64,000 nt of DNA from Ignavibacteria bacterium (GTDB taxonomy: Bacteria > Bacteroidota > Ignavibacteria > Tepidaquicellales > Tepidaquicellaceae). The position numbers and the translations under genes are program-made. The notes under the pieces are model-generated. The model was not told the origin of the DNA, made no database searches, and worked only from the letters and a program-made list of their open reading frames with translations. The stretch is taken from contig JAEUSI010000003.1 in NCBI GenBank assembly GCA_016788375.1, positions 1 to 64,000 of the forward strand, in the 5' to 3' direction. Positions 9,601-18,515 of this stretch are shown piece by piece (the first letter of the stretch is position 1; each line of letters opens with the position of its first letter).

Positions 9601-11433
9601 TTATTTGCTTTTGTCACTGTCCCCGAATCCGAATTTCAGCTTTGTCTTTTTGAGTATTGATTCCGGCTGAATTTCTGATTCACTATCTTCATTCTTTACA
9701 CTGTCCGAATCTTTCCCGGTGACAGATTCATCCGTAAACCTGATTTTTTCGGCTTTTGAAATTCCGGTTGTCACTTCTTTTTCCGTGTATTCCTGATTGT
9801 CGGTTTTTTCCGTAACGCTTATTTTAATTGCATCACGCTCAGGTTCCTCTTCAATGTGCTGTGATATAGTATCTTCTTCAAGAAAACTGAGTCCTTTGTC
9901 AAGTGAAGTAATTTCATTGATGTTTTCACTGATATCTTCAGCGGGAAATTTCTCCCTGGTCTTTTCAAACTCTTCCTCTTTCGCTCCGAGAATTGTGAAT
10001 TCTCCCTCACCTGTATATTCACCTCCGGTCTCTGTCATATCAACGAAAATTTCCTGTTTGGGAACTTCTGTGATTTCCTGTGTATCAGTATTAAGCATAT
10101 CTACCCTGCCTCTCATCATGTATTTTTCTTTGTATTCAAAATACTTGCCGGCAGAGTATATTTTTCCGGAAATTTCCGCCGATCTTTTCAGGGCTTTGTC
10201 AGTATCAAACAAAATGTTTCTGCCGTCCCTTACAACCGGCTCGCCTTTTATGAAAACATGAGTAATATCCTTTTCGGATAAATTGCTGATAATAAAATCA
10301 CATAAATTCTCGCTGTTTATTTCGGGTATGTTCAGCGAATTTCTGATATCTTTTAAATTCAGGATTATCAAATCCGCCGATTTGTTTCTTTCTATGCTGC
10401 CGGTCAGATTTCCTATTCCGAATACCTGAGCCGGATTTTGTATTGCCGTCTTCATCAGATGTTCATAACTTAAATTGCTTCTCGACAATATTCCGGCAAG
10501 TAATTTCAGTTCCGAAAATATACTGCTTCCCGTGTATCCGGTTCCGAGTATAATATTCATGCCCGATGAAATCAGAGAATCAAAATCAGTTCTCGTCTGT
10601 TGAAAATTCAGATAATCTGAAACCGATATAAGAACTGCCGCTCTTTTTTTCTTTAGAATTTCCGTTTCCGAATTGCTCAGGTGTGTCGGATTCGAAATTA
10701 TTACCGACGGAGAAATCAGTTCCATTTCCGACAATACATTTATCAGCGGCTTTCCGAAAACTTTCTTGATGGAATCAAATGTCTTCTGCGATAATGATGC
10801 TTCTATAAATACTCTGTATCTGTATTCAGATATTGCTTTTTTAATAGAAGTCAGCGAGTAATTGTTTATGTCTTCATCTGTCCTGAATCCTAGTGAAACG
10901 AATTTTTCCTGTCCCGTCAGACCGGTAAGAAGAGTAAAGTCATTTATTGTGATGCTGAAATACTGCTTTATCCAGTCCGGATCCTGAAATTTGCTGTCGA
11001 AAAATTCCTTTTTTAGCGGGAAATTGCTTTCACAGAAAAATATCTCGCCGTTTTCAACTGAACGGGCGAAACTGATTTTCATCATATCGCTTATCAGATC
11101 ATAACTGCTTTCTTCCGAAATAAATCTGTCAATAAGCTTTAAGGAATGCCAGCTGTATAAATTATCGTAATTACACTTCTTGAAAAAATATTTTCCGAAT
11201 GAATAAAATGTAACAAGCCTTGAATTGAAAAAACCGGGCATGACAAGTTTTCCTGTTGCGTCTATAATCTCAGATCCCGGATATTTTAACAGGAATTCCT
11301 TTTCGGTAAATTTATTCTCGTAATCTATAAGAAATATTTTTCCGTTTCTTATAATAACAGTAAAAAATCCGGTCATCCCTTTTCTGTCAAGGGAAAGCAC
11401 AAGTCCGTTTTTTATTATCATAAATCCGTTCAT
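9601..11433 (-). CDS. Amidohydrolase-fold protein (TRZ/ATZ-like) lacking metal ligands, with acidic C-terminal tail
   Basis: The order of elements follows the TRZ/ATZ (chlorohydrolase / SAH-deaminase) branch: an N-terminal composite beta domain (I-I-K-N-G-L-V-L, then D-A-T-G-K-L-V-M-P-G-F at 58-68), a TIM-barrel region, and the closing segment G-S-I-E-R-N-K-S-A-D-L-I-I-L-N-L (344-359) with V-F-I-K-G-E-P-V-V-R-D-G-R (392-404). The catalytic positions are all substituted: the H-x-H after the first strand reads R-L-V (72-74), the barrel His reads Glu210, the A-H-C position reads S-N-P (246-248), and the final G-T-D reads G-T-G (296-298). Residues from about 430 to 610 form a Glu/Asp/Ser/Thr-rich, low-complexity extension. 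It is therefore likely a non-catalytic scaffold or regulator. It sits 4 nt downstream of the glycosylasparaginase gene and 6 nt upstream of the Nudix gene. Confidence 0.8.
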   Translation of the reverse strand: MNGFMIIKNGLVLSLDRKGMTGFFTVIIRNGKIFLIDYENKFTEKEFLLKYPGSEIIDATGKLVMPGFFNSRLVTFYSFGKYFFKKCNYDNLYSWHSLKLIDRFISEESSYDLISDMMKISFARSVENGEIFFCESNFPLKKEFFDSKFQDPDWIKQYFSITINDFTLLTGLTGQEKFVSLGFRTDEDINNYSLTSIKKAISEYRYRVFIEASLSQKTFDSIKKVFGKPLINVLSEMELISPSVIISNPTHLSNSETEILKKKRAAVLISVSDYLNFQQTRTDFDSLISSGMNIILGTGYTGSSIFSELKLLAGILSRSNLSYEHLMKTAIQNPAQVFGIGNLTGSIERNKSADLIILNLKDIRNSLNIPEINSENLCDFIISNLSEKDITHVFIKGEPVVRDGRNILFDTDKALKRSAEISGKIYSAGKYFEYKEKYMMRGRVDMLNTDTQEITEVPKQEIFVDMTETGGEYTGEGEFTILGAKEEEFEKTREKFPAEDISENINEITSLDKGLSFLEEDTISQHIEEEPERDAIKISVTEKTDNQEYTEKEVTTGISKAEKIRFTDESVTGKDSDSVKNEDSESEIQPESILKKTKLKFGFGDSDKSK

Positions 11434-11437
11434 CTGT

Positions 11438-12397
11438 CTATAAATCTTCTATTAAAAATTTTTCGTTAATAAAATAATCGCTGTCATAAAGTCTGTTTCC
11501 GCTCTCATTATATAGCGCATACTGAAATCCCTGCCTTACGCTGTATGCACCGTATTCACCATTTGCGTTCAGAGCTATGAATCCCACCTGATACAGATGA
11601 TCCCTGTTAATGTCCGACAAAAGATTCAGTTTATAAACTCTCTCGCATGCAAGTCTGCAGGCTTCCATCGGTGATTTGCCGTTTCTCATCAGTTCTACAA
11701 TGAGAAAACTTCCGCATGCCCTGATGCATTCTTCGCCTCTTCCTGTTGATGCAGCTCCTCCGATTTCCCCGTCAACATAAAGTCCCGAACCGATTATCGG
11801 ACTGTCCCCCACCCGCCCATGAAGCTTCCATGCCATTCCGCTTGTTGTGCATGATGCGGATATATGCCCGTCTTTATCAATTGCCACCATTCCGATTGTA
11901 TCGTGATTGCCGTCTTCATTAATTTTTTTTAACTTTTCTTTATTCCTGATAAAATCATCCGTGTGTATTTCTTCGGCTTTATCCGAACCTGAAGCTCTCC
12001 ATTCCCGGAATTTTCTTATTGATTCCTCTGTAAGCAGATTCTCCGGTCTGAATCCGTTTTTCAGGGCAAAGTCATATGCACCGTCTGCAGCAAGTATAGT
12101 GTGTTCGGTATCTTCCAGAACAAGCCTGGCAAGGCTTACCGGATTATGAATGTTTTCAACGCAGATTACCGAACCTATCCTTGCTTTCCAGTCCATAATC
12201 GCCGCATCAAGAGTAACCACGCCTCTTTCATCGGGAAGCCCTCCGTATCCGACGCTCAGTACTGACGGATCATCTTCCGCAACTTTCACTCCCTTTTCAG
12301 CAGCATCTAAAGAATTACCGCCTTCAGTTAAAATTTTATATGCCGTTTCATTGGCAGCTAATCCGTGCTTCCATGTAGAAATTACAGCTGGTTTCAT
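11438..12397 (-). CDS. N4-(beta-N-acetylglucosaminyl)-L-asparaginase family Ntn-hydrolase
   Basis: Glycosylasparaginase / isoaspartyl-peptidase type hydrolase that cleaves GlcNAc-Asn or beta-aspartyl bonds. It is made as a precursor that self-cleaves before a nucleophilic Thr. The N-H-D-T-I-G-M motif (164-170) marks cleavage between Asp166 and Thr167. The beta-subunit has G-R-V-G-D-S-P-I-I-G-S-G (about 191-202) and G-A-A-S-T-G-R-G-E (about 211-219), which bind substrate. H-D-T-I-G and the overall order fit glycosylasparaginase better than plant-type isoaspartyl peptidases. No signal peptide is seen, although some family members are exported. It is packed between an esterase gene (29 nt upstream) and the degenerate amidohydrolase gene (4 nt downstream). 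Confidence 0.93.
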   Translation of the reverse strand: MKPAVISTWKHGLAANETAYKILTEGGNSLDAAEKGVKVAEDDPSVLSVGYGGLPDERGVVTLDAAIMDWKARIGSVICVENIHNPVSLARLVLEDTEHTILAADGAYDFALKNGFRPENLLTEESIRKFREWRASGSDKAEEIHTDDFIRNKEKLKKINEDGNHDTIGMVAIDKDGHISASCTTSGMAWKLHGRVGDSPIIGSGLYVDGEIGGAASTGRGEECIRACGSFLIVELMRNGKSPMEACRLACERVYKLNLLSDINRDHLYQVGFIALNANGEYGAYSVRQGFQYALYNESGNRLYDSDYFINEKFLIEDL

Positions 12398-12426
12398 TTT
12401 CCGGTTCTGTTAATAGTTATATGATT

Positions 12427-13464
12427 TTAATTCTGATTTTTTATGTGACGCGAAATTATTTCAAATACCCTGTCGTATCTGTACTGTATATTCATATGAC
12501 CTGCCTTAAACTCTTCATGAATAAATTTAATCTTTTTCTTTCTCAGTTTATCGCAGAATATCCTTGCGCCGGCATGCAGGCTGAATTCATCGTAAATTCC
12601 TGCATCAATGTATATAAGATTCAGCTTCTTCAGATTTTTTTCGTATTTGCCCACAAGTCTGACGGGATCATGCTTCAGCCATTTATCGAATACTTCCCTG
12701 ATCAGCTCTCCGGTATTCAGATCAAAAGGCAGATCAAAGTTATATCCCTTCGCTTTCATTCCCGCAGGATTCGGGGAATAACAGCTTGCCATTCCGATAT
12801 CATTTATTATATTAAAAAAATGTTTCGGCTTCGGCTGATTGTAATTAAGTTCTTTCTTAATAAAATTTGCTACGGCTTTGTGACCTTTTCCGTAGTTTTC
12901 TATGTCTGTAATAAAAGACGGAAATGACGGCTGATAACAGTATTCAAAACTCATATCTCCGGAGGTAGAGCACATAAGCCTGAATATTTCCGGATTTTTC
13001 ATTGCAAGTATAACTGCTCCGTAACCTCCGCTTGATTTTCCGCAAACTGCACGGCTGCTGCCCTGAGGTATTGTCCTGTACTTTGAGTCAATGTACGGGA
13101 CAATTTCCTTAACAAGATAATCTTCGTACCTGCCTGTTGCCGCTGAATTTATAAACTGACTCCCTCCGTATTTCGTTATGCAGTCCGGCATTACCACTAT
13201 CATTTCCTTCATCTTCTTCTCATGAATCAGTCTGTCCAGTCTCTGGTGTATATTCTCCGACAGAAAGCTTACGTTGAGATTCATTATACCCTTGCCGGTA
13301 AAGCCCGACAAAAGATAAACAACCGGAAATCTTCTGTTCCCGTTTTTAAAATAAGACGGAGGAAGGTATACCGGAAATTCTCTTTCTGCAGGATCTCCGA
13401 GAGGATTATTCCGGAGAATTCTGCTTGTGTATGTTTCTGTTATAATTGATCCCGCTGGTTTCAT
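12427..13464 (-). CDS. Alpha/beta-hydrolase, putative esterase (esterase D / PF00756 type)
   Basis: Predicted serine esterase. The N-terminal region has P-V-Y-L-P-P-S-Y (about 31-38) followed by F-P-V-V-Y-L-L-S-G-F, the typical opening strand and oxyanion region of esterase-D-like proteins. The nucleophile elbow is G-K-S-S-G-G (142-147) with Ser144. H-E-E-F-K-A-G-H near the C-terminus gives the likely catalytic His. Length (345) is somewhat long for the family. No signal peptide is evident, so it probably acts in the cytoplasm. The natural substrate (acyl ester, formylthiol or siderophore type) is not deducible. It is the first gene of the packed esterase - glycosylasparaginase - amidohydrolase - Nudix set and lies 38 nt downstream of ispD. 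Confidence 0.85.
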   Translation of the reverse strand: MKPAGSIITETYTSRILRNNPLGDPAEREFPVYLPPSYFKNGNRRFPVVYLLSGFTGKGIMNLNVSFLSENIHQRLDRLIHEKKMKEMIVVMPDCITKYGGSQFINSAATGRYEDYLVKEIVPYIDSKYRTIPQGSSRAVCGKSSGGYGAVILAMKNPEIFRLMCSTSGDMSFEYCYQPSFPSFITDIENYGKGHKAVANFIKKELNYNQPKPKHFFNIINDIGMASCYSPNPAGMKAKGYNFDLPFDLNTGELIREVFDKWLKHDPVRLVGKYEKNLKKLNLIYIDAGIYDEFSLHAGARIFCDKLRKKKIKFIHEEFKAGHMNIQYRYDRVFEIISRHIKNQN

Positions 13465-13502
13465 TTCAGTTTAAAAATGATTTGAAATATTAATCTGAAT
13501 TT

Positions 13503-14162
13503 TCAGTAAATATCTGACTTTGTTGTAATCTTGATATTTCTTCTTTCACCTTCAATAACTTTTACTTTTATTCCTGAATACTCGGCAATTCCTGATTCGT
13601 CTGTAACAGTAATTTTATCCGCCATTGCTTTTTCAAACGCCTTTCTCAGCATTCCGTATCTGAATGCCTGTGGAGTCTGTATTGCCATAATATTGTTTCT
13701 GTCAATGGTTTCTGTTACAAAATTCTTTCCGTTAACTCTTTTTAAAGTCTCCGAAACCGGCAGCCCGGGAATTACACAGTCATTCTCCGCAGCTTCGTTA
13801 ATTAATTCGGTGATTTTCTCCTGACTTATAAATGGTCTTACCGAATCATGTACAAGAATTATATCGTCGTCTTCACATTCAAGACACATAAGTCCCCTGT
13901 AAACCGAATCCTGCCTGAGTTTCCCGCCTTCAATAATTTTTCTGATTTTATAAAAATTATTCTTTCTTATAATTAGTTTTATTCTTTCAAAATATTCTTT
14001 CCTTGCTGCTATCACTATTTCGTCTATTCTTTTTATCTGATGAAATGCACCGGCTGAAAGCGCCAGTATCTCCCTGCCGCCGATTTTCAGAAACTGTTTC
14101 GGTAAACTTCCGCCGAATCTGCTGCCGGTTCCCGAAGCCGGTATTATTACTTTTATTTTCAT
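13503..14162 (-). CDS. ispD: 2-C-methyl-D-erythritol 4-phosphate cytidylyltransferase
   Basis: Third enzyme of the MEP isoprenoid pathway: CTP plus MEP gives CDP-ME. Evidence is the N-terminal M-K-I-K-V-I-I-P-A-S-G-T-G-S-R-F-G with L-P-K-Q-F (CTP site), V-H-D-S-V-R-P-F (central Asp and Arg), and the conserved T-P-Q-A-F-R and T-D-E-S-G-I near the C-terminus. Starting at this ATG gives 219 residues, the usual size. An in-frame ATG at 14243 would add 27 residues unrelated to the family and would fall inside the terminator hairpin of queA, so it is rejected. The presence of ispD implies isoprenoid synthesis by the MEP route. Confidence 0.95.
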   Translation of the reverse strand: MKIKVIIPASGTGSRFGGSLPKQFLKIGGREILALSAGAFHQIKRIDEIVIAARKEYFERIKLIIRKNNFYKIRKIIEGGKLRQDSVYRGLMCLECEDDDIILVHDSVRPFISQEKITELINEAAENDCVIPGLPVSETLKRVNGKNFVTETIDRNNIMAIQTPQAFRYGMLRKAFEKAMADKITVTDESGIAEYSGIKVKVIEGERRNIKITTKSDIY

Positions 14163-14223
14163 CTTGCTGCCGGAAAAATTCAGTTTATATTTAGGGATTT
14201 TACTGTATTCATCAAAATTAAAA

Positions 14224-14251
14224 AAGTCCAAATAATTATTCATTTGGACTT
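14224..14251 (-). terminator. Terminator hairpin downstream of queA
   Basis: A perfect 10-bp stem (14224-14233 paired with 14242-14251) encloses an 8-nt loop. On the minus strand it is followed by T5 and a T-rich tract. It lies 38 nt beyond the queA stop and 62 nt before the ispD start, which separates the two transcription units. Confidence 0.85.
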
Positions 14252-14288
14252 ATTAAGAAAACAGCTTTCTTCTGAAATTACATATCTG

Positions 14289-15329
14289 TTAAATTATCAT
14301 CATTGCATCACCGTAACTGTAAAATCTGTATTTCTCTTTAACAGCTTTCTTATATGCCTTCATGATATAATCTCTTTCTGCCATTGCGCATGCAAGCATC
14401 AGAAGCGTGCTCTGCGGCATGTGGAAATTTGTGATTAACCTGTCAACTATTCTGAGCTTCTGCGGAGGATGTATGAATCTGTCCGTCCATCCCTTTCCCC
14501 ATCTTACCTGTCTGCTGGTAATAACATTCGTTTCAAGCACCCTCGCTACCGATGTACCGACGGCTATTACCTTTTTCCTTTTTGCAATGGATGCATTTAT
14601 AATATCTGCGGATTCTTTCGACATCTCGTAATACTCCGAATCCATTCTGTGTTTCGATAAATCTTCCACTTCCACCAGTCTGAATGTACCTAATCCGATG
14701 TGAAGCGTCAGGTATACAATCTTTACACCCTTGTTTTCAATTTTCTTCAGCAGCTCTTTCGTAAAATGCAGTCCCGCAGTCGGCGCAGCTACCGAACCGA
14801 CGTGAAGCGAGTTGGCATATATCGTCTGATAATCTTCCTTGTCTTTTTCCGTTGAATCTCTTTTTATATAAGGCGGAAGAGGCGTCTTGCCGAGTTTCTC
14901 TATGTATTTTGAAAAATCCCCCTGATAATTGAATCTTACTATCCTTCCTCTTGAAGTTGTATTGTCTATCACTTCGCAAAAAAGATTCTTCGTAAAAAAT
15001 ATTCTGTTTCCGATCCTGACTTTTCTTGCAGGATCCACAACTACATCCCAGATATTTTCTTCTGTAGACAGTTGTCTCAGAAGGAAAACTTCAATCTTTG
15101 CCTTTGTCTTTTCCTTTGTTCCGTAAAGTCTGGCGTTAAAAACTTTTGAATCGTTCAGCACAAGCACATCCCCTGCATCCATATAATCTATTACATCCTT
15201 AAACTTCTTTGATTCCATTTCACCCGTTTCTTTGTTAAGTACGAGAAGTTTGCAGGCGTCTCTCGGTGTTTTCGGAACTTTTGCTATAAGGTTCTTCGGT
15301 ATGGGATATTTAAATTGTGAAAGTTTCAT
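14289..15329 (-). CDS. queA: tRNA preQ1(34) S-adenosylmethionine ribosyltransferase-isomerase
   Basis: Transfers the ribosyl part of SAM to preQ1 at tRNA position 34, forming epoxyqueuosine. Conserved stretches are L-I-A-K-V-P (N-terminus), L-V-L-N-D-S-K-V-F-N-A-R-L-Y-G, P-L-P-P-Y-I-K-R (about 159-166), A-A-P-T-A-G-L-H-F-T (about 190-199), L-H-I-G-L-G-T-F, and F-H-M-P-Q-S-T-L-L-M near the C-terminus. The 346-residue length is normal. It stands alone between two terminators, so it is probably a single-gene unit. No preQ1 riboswitch was recognised in the 50 nt upstream. Confidence 0.97.
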   Translation of the reverse strand: MKLSQFKYPIPKNLIAKVPKTPRDACKLLVLNKETGEMESKKFKDVIDYMDAGDVLVLNDSKVFNARLYGTKEKTKAKIEVFLLRQLSTEENIWDVVVDPARKVRIGNRIFFTKNLFCEVIDNTTSRGRIVRFNYQGDFSKYIEKLGKTPLPPYIKRDSTEKDKEDYQTIYANSLHVGSVAAPTAGLHFTKELLKKIENKGVKIVYLTLHIGLGTFRLVEVEDLSKHRMDSEYYEMSKESADIINASIAKRKKVIAVGTSVARVLETNVITSRQVRWGKGWTDRFIHPPQKLRIVDRLITNFHMPQSTLLMLACAMAERDYIMKAYKKAVKEKYRFYSYGDAMMII

Positions 15330-15382
15330 CTGATATTTTTAAATTGAGTTAAAATGGAATAATGTTTTTATTGAACATAAAA

Positions 15383-15420
15383 AAAACACAATCTGAAAAT
15401 CAGGACTGTGGTTTTTTTTA
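15383..15420 (-). terminator. Bidirectional-type terminator hairpin downstream of enolase
   Basis: A stem of about ten pairs with one bulge and one mismatch (15387-15396 against 15400-15410, three-base loop) is flanked by an A-run on the left and a T-run on the right. In the minus direction the A-run becomes a T-tract, so the structure should end the enolase transcript 20 nt after its stop codon. Confidence 0.8.
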
Positions 15421-15430
15421 TTTGTTAAAT

Positions 15431-16915
<1,485 letters not shown>

Positions 16916-18481
16916 TTATTTCAGCAGTATCATCATTTTTGATTCCGAATAACCCGGTGCTTCAAGCTTACAGTAATATGCTCCGGAGGCATAATCAGAA
17001 GCATCCCATTCAATTTCATATGTACCGGGACTAAGGCTTGCATCCATAATTGTCTCTGCTTCCTTTCCGTTTGTGTCATATATTTTTATCACAACATTGG
17101 AATGTATATCGCTTGTATTTGTAATGTCGAATTTAATAGTGGTTACTGGATTAAACGGATTTGGAAAATTATCATAAAGTCTGTATGAAGAAGGTGTATC
17201 TGTGTTAACCGTTTTGACATTTGTTACAAAGTCTACAATTGCCGTATAAAGGCTTAAACTGGAATTATCAAGTCTCGTCCATATCGGTCTTACTTTTCCG
17301 TTATATGCTGTGATATTTGTATAATCACCGAAAAAAGTTGATGCACTCGGTGTAAAAGGAGTCGAACTTACGGCAAAATTCTGAAATGTTTCACCGCCGT
17401 CGGTCGATTTTGCCATATATACATCTGTCCTGTTGTCAGTATAATTTCTTCTGTCATAAAATACAAAATACAGATAACCCGTTTTCTGATCTATCGTCAT
17501 CCATGTGAAAAACTGCTGCTTTCCGGAAGGATCATCATTAACCCGTTTCGGAATTCCCCATGTTACTCCTCCGTCCGTTGACTTTATCAACCATACGTCT
17601 GTATCTGTTTCGCCGTTTCTCTGATCAGACCAGTTGATATAAACCGTTCCTCTGTATGGTCCGTTAGATAAATCACATGCGGTAACAGGCAGCCCGTTTG
17701 CCCTGTAAATTCCCGGTATTCCAAAGTCCCATCCGCCCGGCTGTGAAGTTACAAATTTATCTTCGTTCATCCATGTAATCCCATGATTCGTCGACTTATT
17801 CATTACTATTCCCAGCGGTCCTGACCACGAAGTATAAATTTCTCCGTTTGGTCCCGTGCAGGGAACCGCTCCTTCGACTGTGTTGTCTTCATCCACACAG
17901 TCTCCGGCTTTTTTGTTAATCCTTAGCGCATTGCTCCATGTGGCACCGGCATCAGTAGATCTTGAAAAAAGAATTATCGAGCTGTCAAGCGGATTGCTGC
18001 TTCCGTATCTGTCAAACTGTGTCCATGTCGAGTATATGTTGTTTGTATAAGGATCCACACAAAGCCATTCTTTATCCTGCTGCTTCGGAGGTACATATGC
18101 CATGTATGAACCGTTGTTCCAGTTTATTCCTCCGTTTGTTGACTTCTGAACTACAATCCTGTCAATAAAATATGATCCCGAAGGATTTGTAAGATGCCCG
18201 TAATAAAAATGCCCCGAAGTGTCAACGGTTATCGCAGGATCACCCCATACACTGTAAGTAGAAGTCAGAGTAGCTTTTGACCAAGAGAATCCTCCGTTGG
18301 TAGAATAAAAATAAAAATTCAGATTCGAACCCGCTGCAAGCTGATTTGTGTTTTTCGGATTGATGCATATCGTCGGTTCGTTTGGCGAACCTGTGTTTGT
18401 TATCATTACATTCTGATACTGGGAATAAAGATTTCCATTTAAAAGTATGATAACCGACATGATTAAAAATAATTTTTTCAT
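16916..18481 (-). CDS. Secreted Asp-box (BNR/sialidase-like) beta-propeller protein with T9SS sorting domain
   Basis: Exported protein of 521 residues from this ATG, which directly precedes a signal peptide (M-K-K-L-F-L-I-M, hydrophobic to about residue 20). An ATG 45 nt upstream would overlap the M61 gene and bury the signal. The body holds at least six Asp boxes of the form S-T-x-x-G-x-T-W, for example S-T-D-A-G-A-T-W and S-T-D-G-G-V-T-W, the turn motif of sialidase-fold propellers. The sialidase arginine triad and the F/Y-R-I-P motif were not recognised, so glycosidase activity is not claimed. The C-terminus is a T9SS type A sorting domain with N-F-P-N-P-F-N-P. Confidence 0.88.
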   Translation of the reverse strand: MKKLFLIMSVIILLNGNLYSQYQNVMITNTGSPNEPTICINPKNTNQLAAGSNLNFYFYSTNGGFSWSKATLTSTYSVWGDPAITVDTSGHFYYGHLTNPSGSYFIDRIVVQKSTNGGINWNNGSYMAYVPPKQQDKEWLCVDPYTNNIYSTWTQFDRYGSSNPLDSSIILFSRSTDAGATWSNALRINKKAGDCVDEDNTVEGAVPCTGPNGEIYTSWSGPLGIVMNKSTNHGITWMNEDKFVTSQPGGWDFGIPGIYRANGLPVTACDLSNGPYRGTVYINWSDQRNGETDTDVWLIKSTDGGVTWGIPKRVNDDPSGKQQFFTWMTIDQKTGYLYFVFYDRRNYTDNRTDVYMAKSTDGGETFQNFAVSSTPFTPSASTFFGDYTNITAYNGKVRPIWTRLDNSSLSLYTAIVDFVTNVKTVNTDTPSSYRLYDNFPNPFNPVTTIKFDITNTSDIHSNVVIKIYDTNGKEAETIMDASLSPGTYEIEWDASDYASGAYYCKLEAPGYSESKMMILLK

Positions 18482-18515
18482 AACTTGTGAATTTGAAAAT
18501 TTGTAATAATTTTTT

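Noticed and set aside
9797-10261. Long opposite-strand open frame within the amidohydrolase gene
   Set aside because: It is the antisense shadow of a low-complexity acidic coding region (Ser/Phe-rich in mirror) with no independent support.
14163-14243. Longer ispD starting at 14243
   Set aside because: The extension lies in the queA terminator hairpin and precedes the canonical IspD N-terminus.
16916-18481. Sialidase activity for the Asp-box protein
   Set aside because: Asp boxes occur in many non-enzymatic propellers; the arginine triad and the F/Y-R-I-P motif were not found.
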